The notes beneath the pieces were generated by a model. The model had not been told where the DNA came from. It did no database searches and saw only the letters and a list, made by a program, of their open reading frames with translations. The position numbers were made by a program, and so were the translations under genes. A stretch of 5,798 nucleotides of DNA from Planctomycetota bacterium (GTDB taxonomy: Bacteria > Planctomycetota > Planctomycetia > Isosphaerales > Isosphaeraceae), in contig JAJYCH010000343.1 in NCBI GenBank assembly GCA_021778575.1, forward strand, positions 1 through 5,798. The letters are read 5' to 3'. This document shows positions 5,714 to 5,798 of the stretch, piece by piece. Positions within the stretch are counted from its first letter, which is position 1, and each line of letters opens with the position of its first letter.

Positions 5714-5798
5714 CCTCTCAGCGGGTCGGATGCGGGGGTTTTCGTGTTACTTCCCCGATCAGCTGGGTGATTCGAGGTTTTGGAGGCCCTCGGCGCGC
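5714..5798. other. Right edge of window, no complete gene
   Basis: This GC-rich stretch lies upstream of the TIR gene. On the minus strand, one frame from the window edge reads RAEGLQNLESPS followed by TGA at 5759-5761. It has mostly C/G third positions and could be the tail of an upstream co-directional gene, but 12 codons are too few to call. There is no AA dinucleotide on the plus strand here, so no RYYYAAC/GTTRRRY core on the minus strand is present. No convincing promoter was seen. Confidence 0.4.

Noticed and set aside
5759..5797. C-terminal tail of an upstream minus-strand gene (RAEGLQNLESPS, then stop)
   Set aside because: Only 12 codons are visible at the window edge, which is too short to support a gene call.

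Overview
The window looks like chromosomal DNA from a GC-rich planctomycete, most likely near the Isosphaeraceae (inference). The signs are a secreted-type protein whose N-terminus carries an LEPR-XLL-like motif instead of an ordinary signal peptide, a GT39-like membrane glycosyltransferase with GC-rich codons, and short hairpin-rich repeats built on the core GAGCAAGCTC.

Layout. Bases 1-97 are the right-hand part of a hairpin-rich repeat. On the minus strand, 228-2267 encodes a 679-residue secreted-type protein with a subtilisin (S8) fold. Its catalytic Asp, His and Ser and its oxyanion Asn all appear to be replaced, and a C-terminal array of six FG-GAP/VCBS-like units follows. The divergent intergenic region 2268-2755 holds a complete 136-bp copy of the repeat with perfect 26-bp terminal inverted repeats. 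On the plus strand, 2756-4669 encodes a multi-pass GT39/ArnT-like glycosyltransferase. Its stop codon abuts a structure at 4664-4764 with every hallmark of an integron attC site read on the minus strand. Immediately beyond it, 4772-5713 (minus) encodes a TIR-domain protein with visibly lower GC than its neighbours. The last 85 bases hold no complete gene.

Main interpretation. The TIR gene plus its attC has the layout of a one-gene integron cassette: the ORF, seven bases, then a GCCTAAC core, paired arms and a GTT core. It appears to be inserted exactly after the TAA of the glycosyltransferase gene. TIR domains commonly act as NAD+-consuming effectors in anti-phage defence. The best candidate for an undescribed system here is therefore a cassette-borne TIR effector with an unassigned, KOW/SH3-like N-terminal region. 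No integron integrase, attI or second attC is visible, and the 5' boundary of the cassette was not found.

The pseudo-subtilase and the glycosyltransferase are divergently arranged and probably serve cell-envelope or extracellular functions. Nothing in the sequence ties either of them to the TIR gene.
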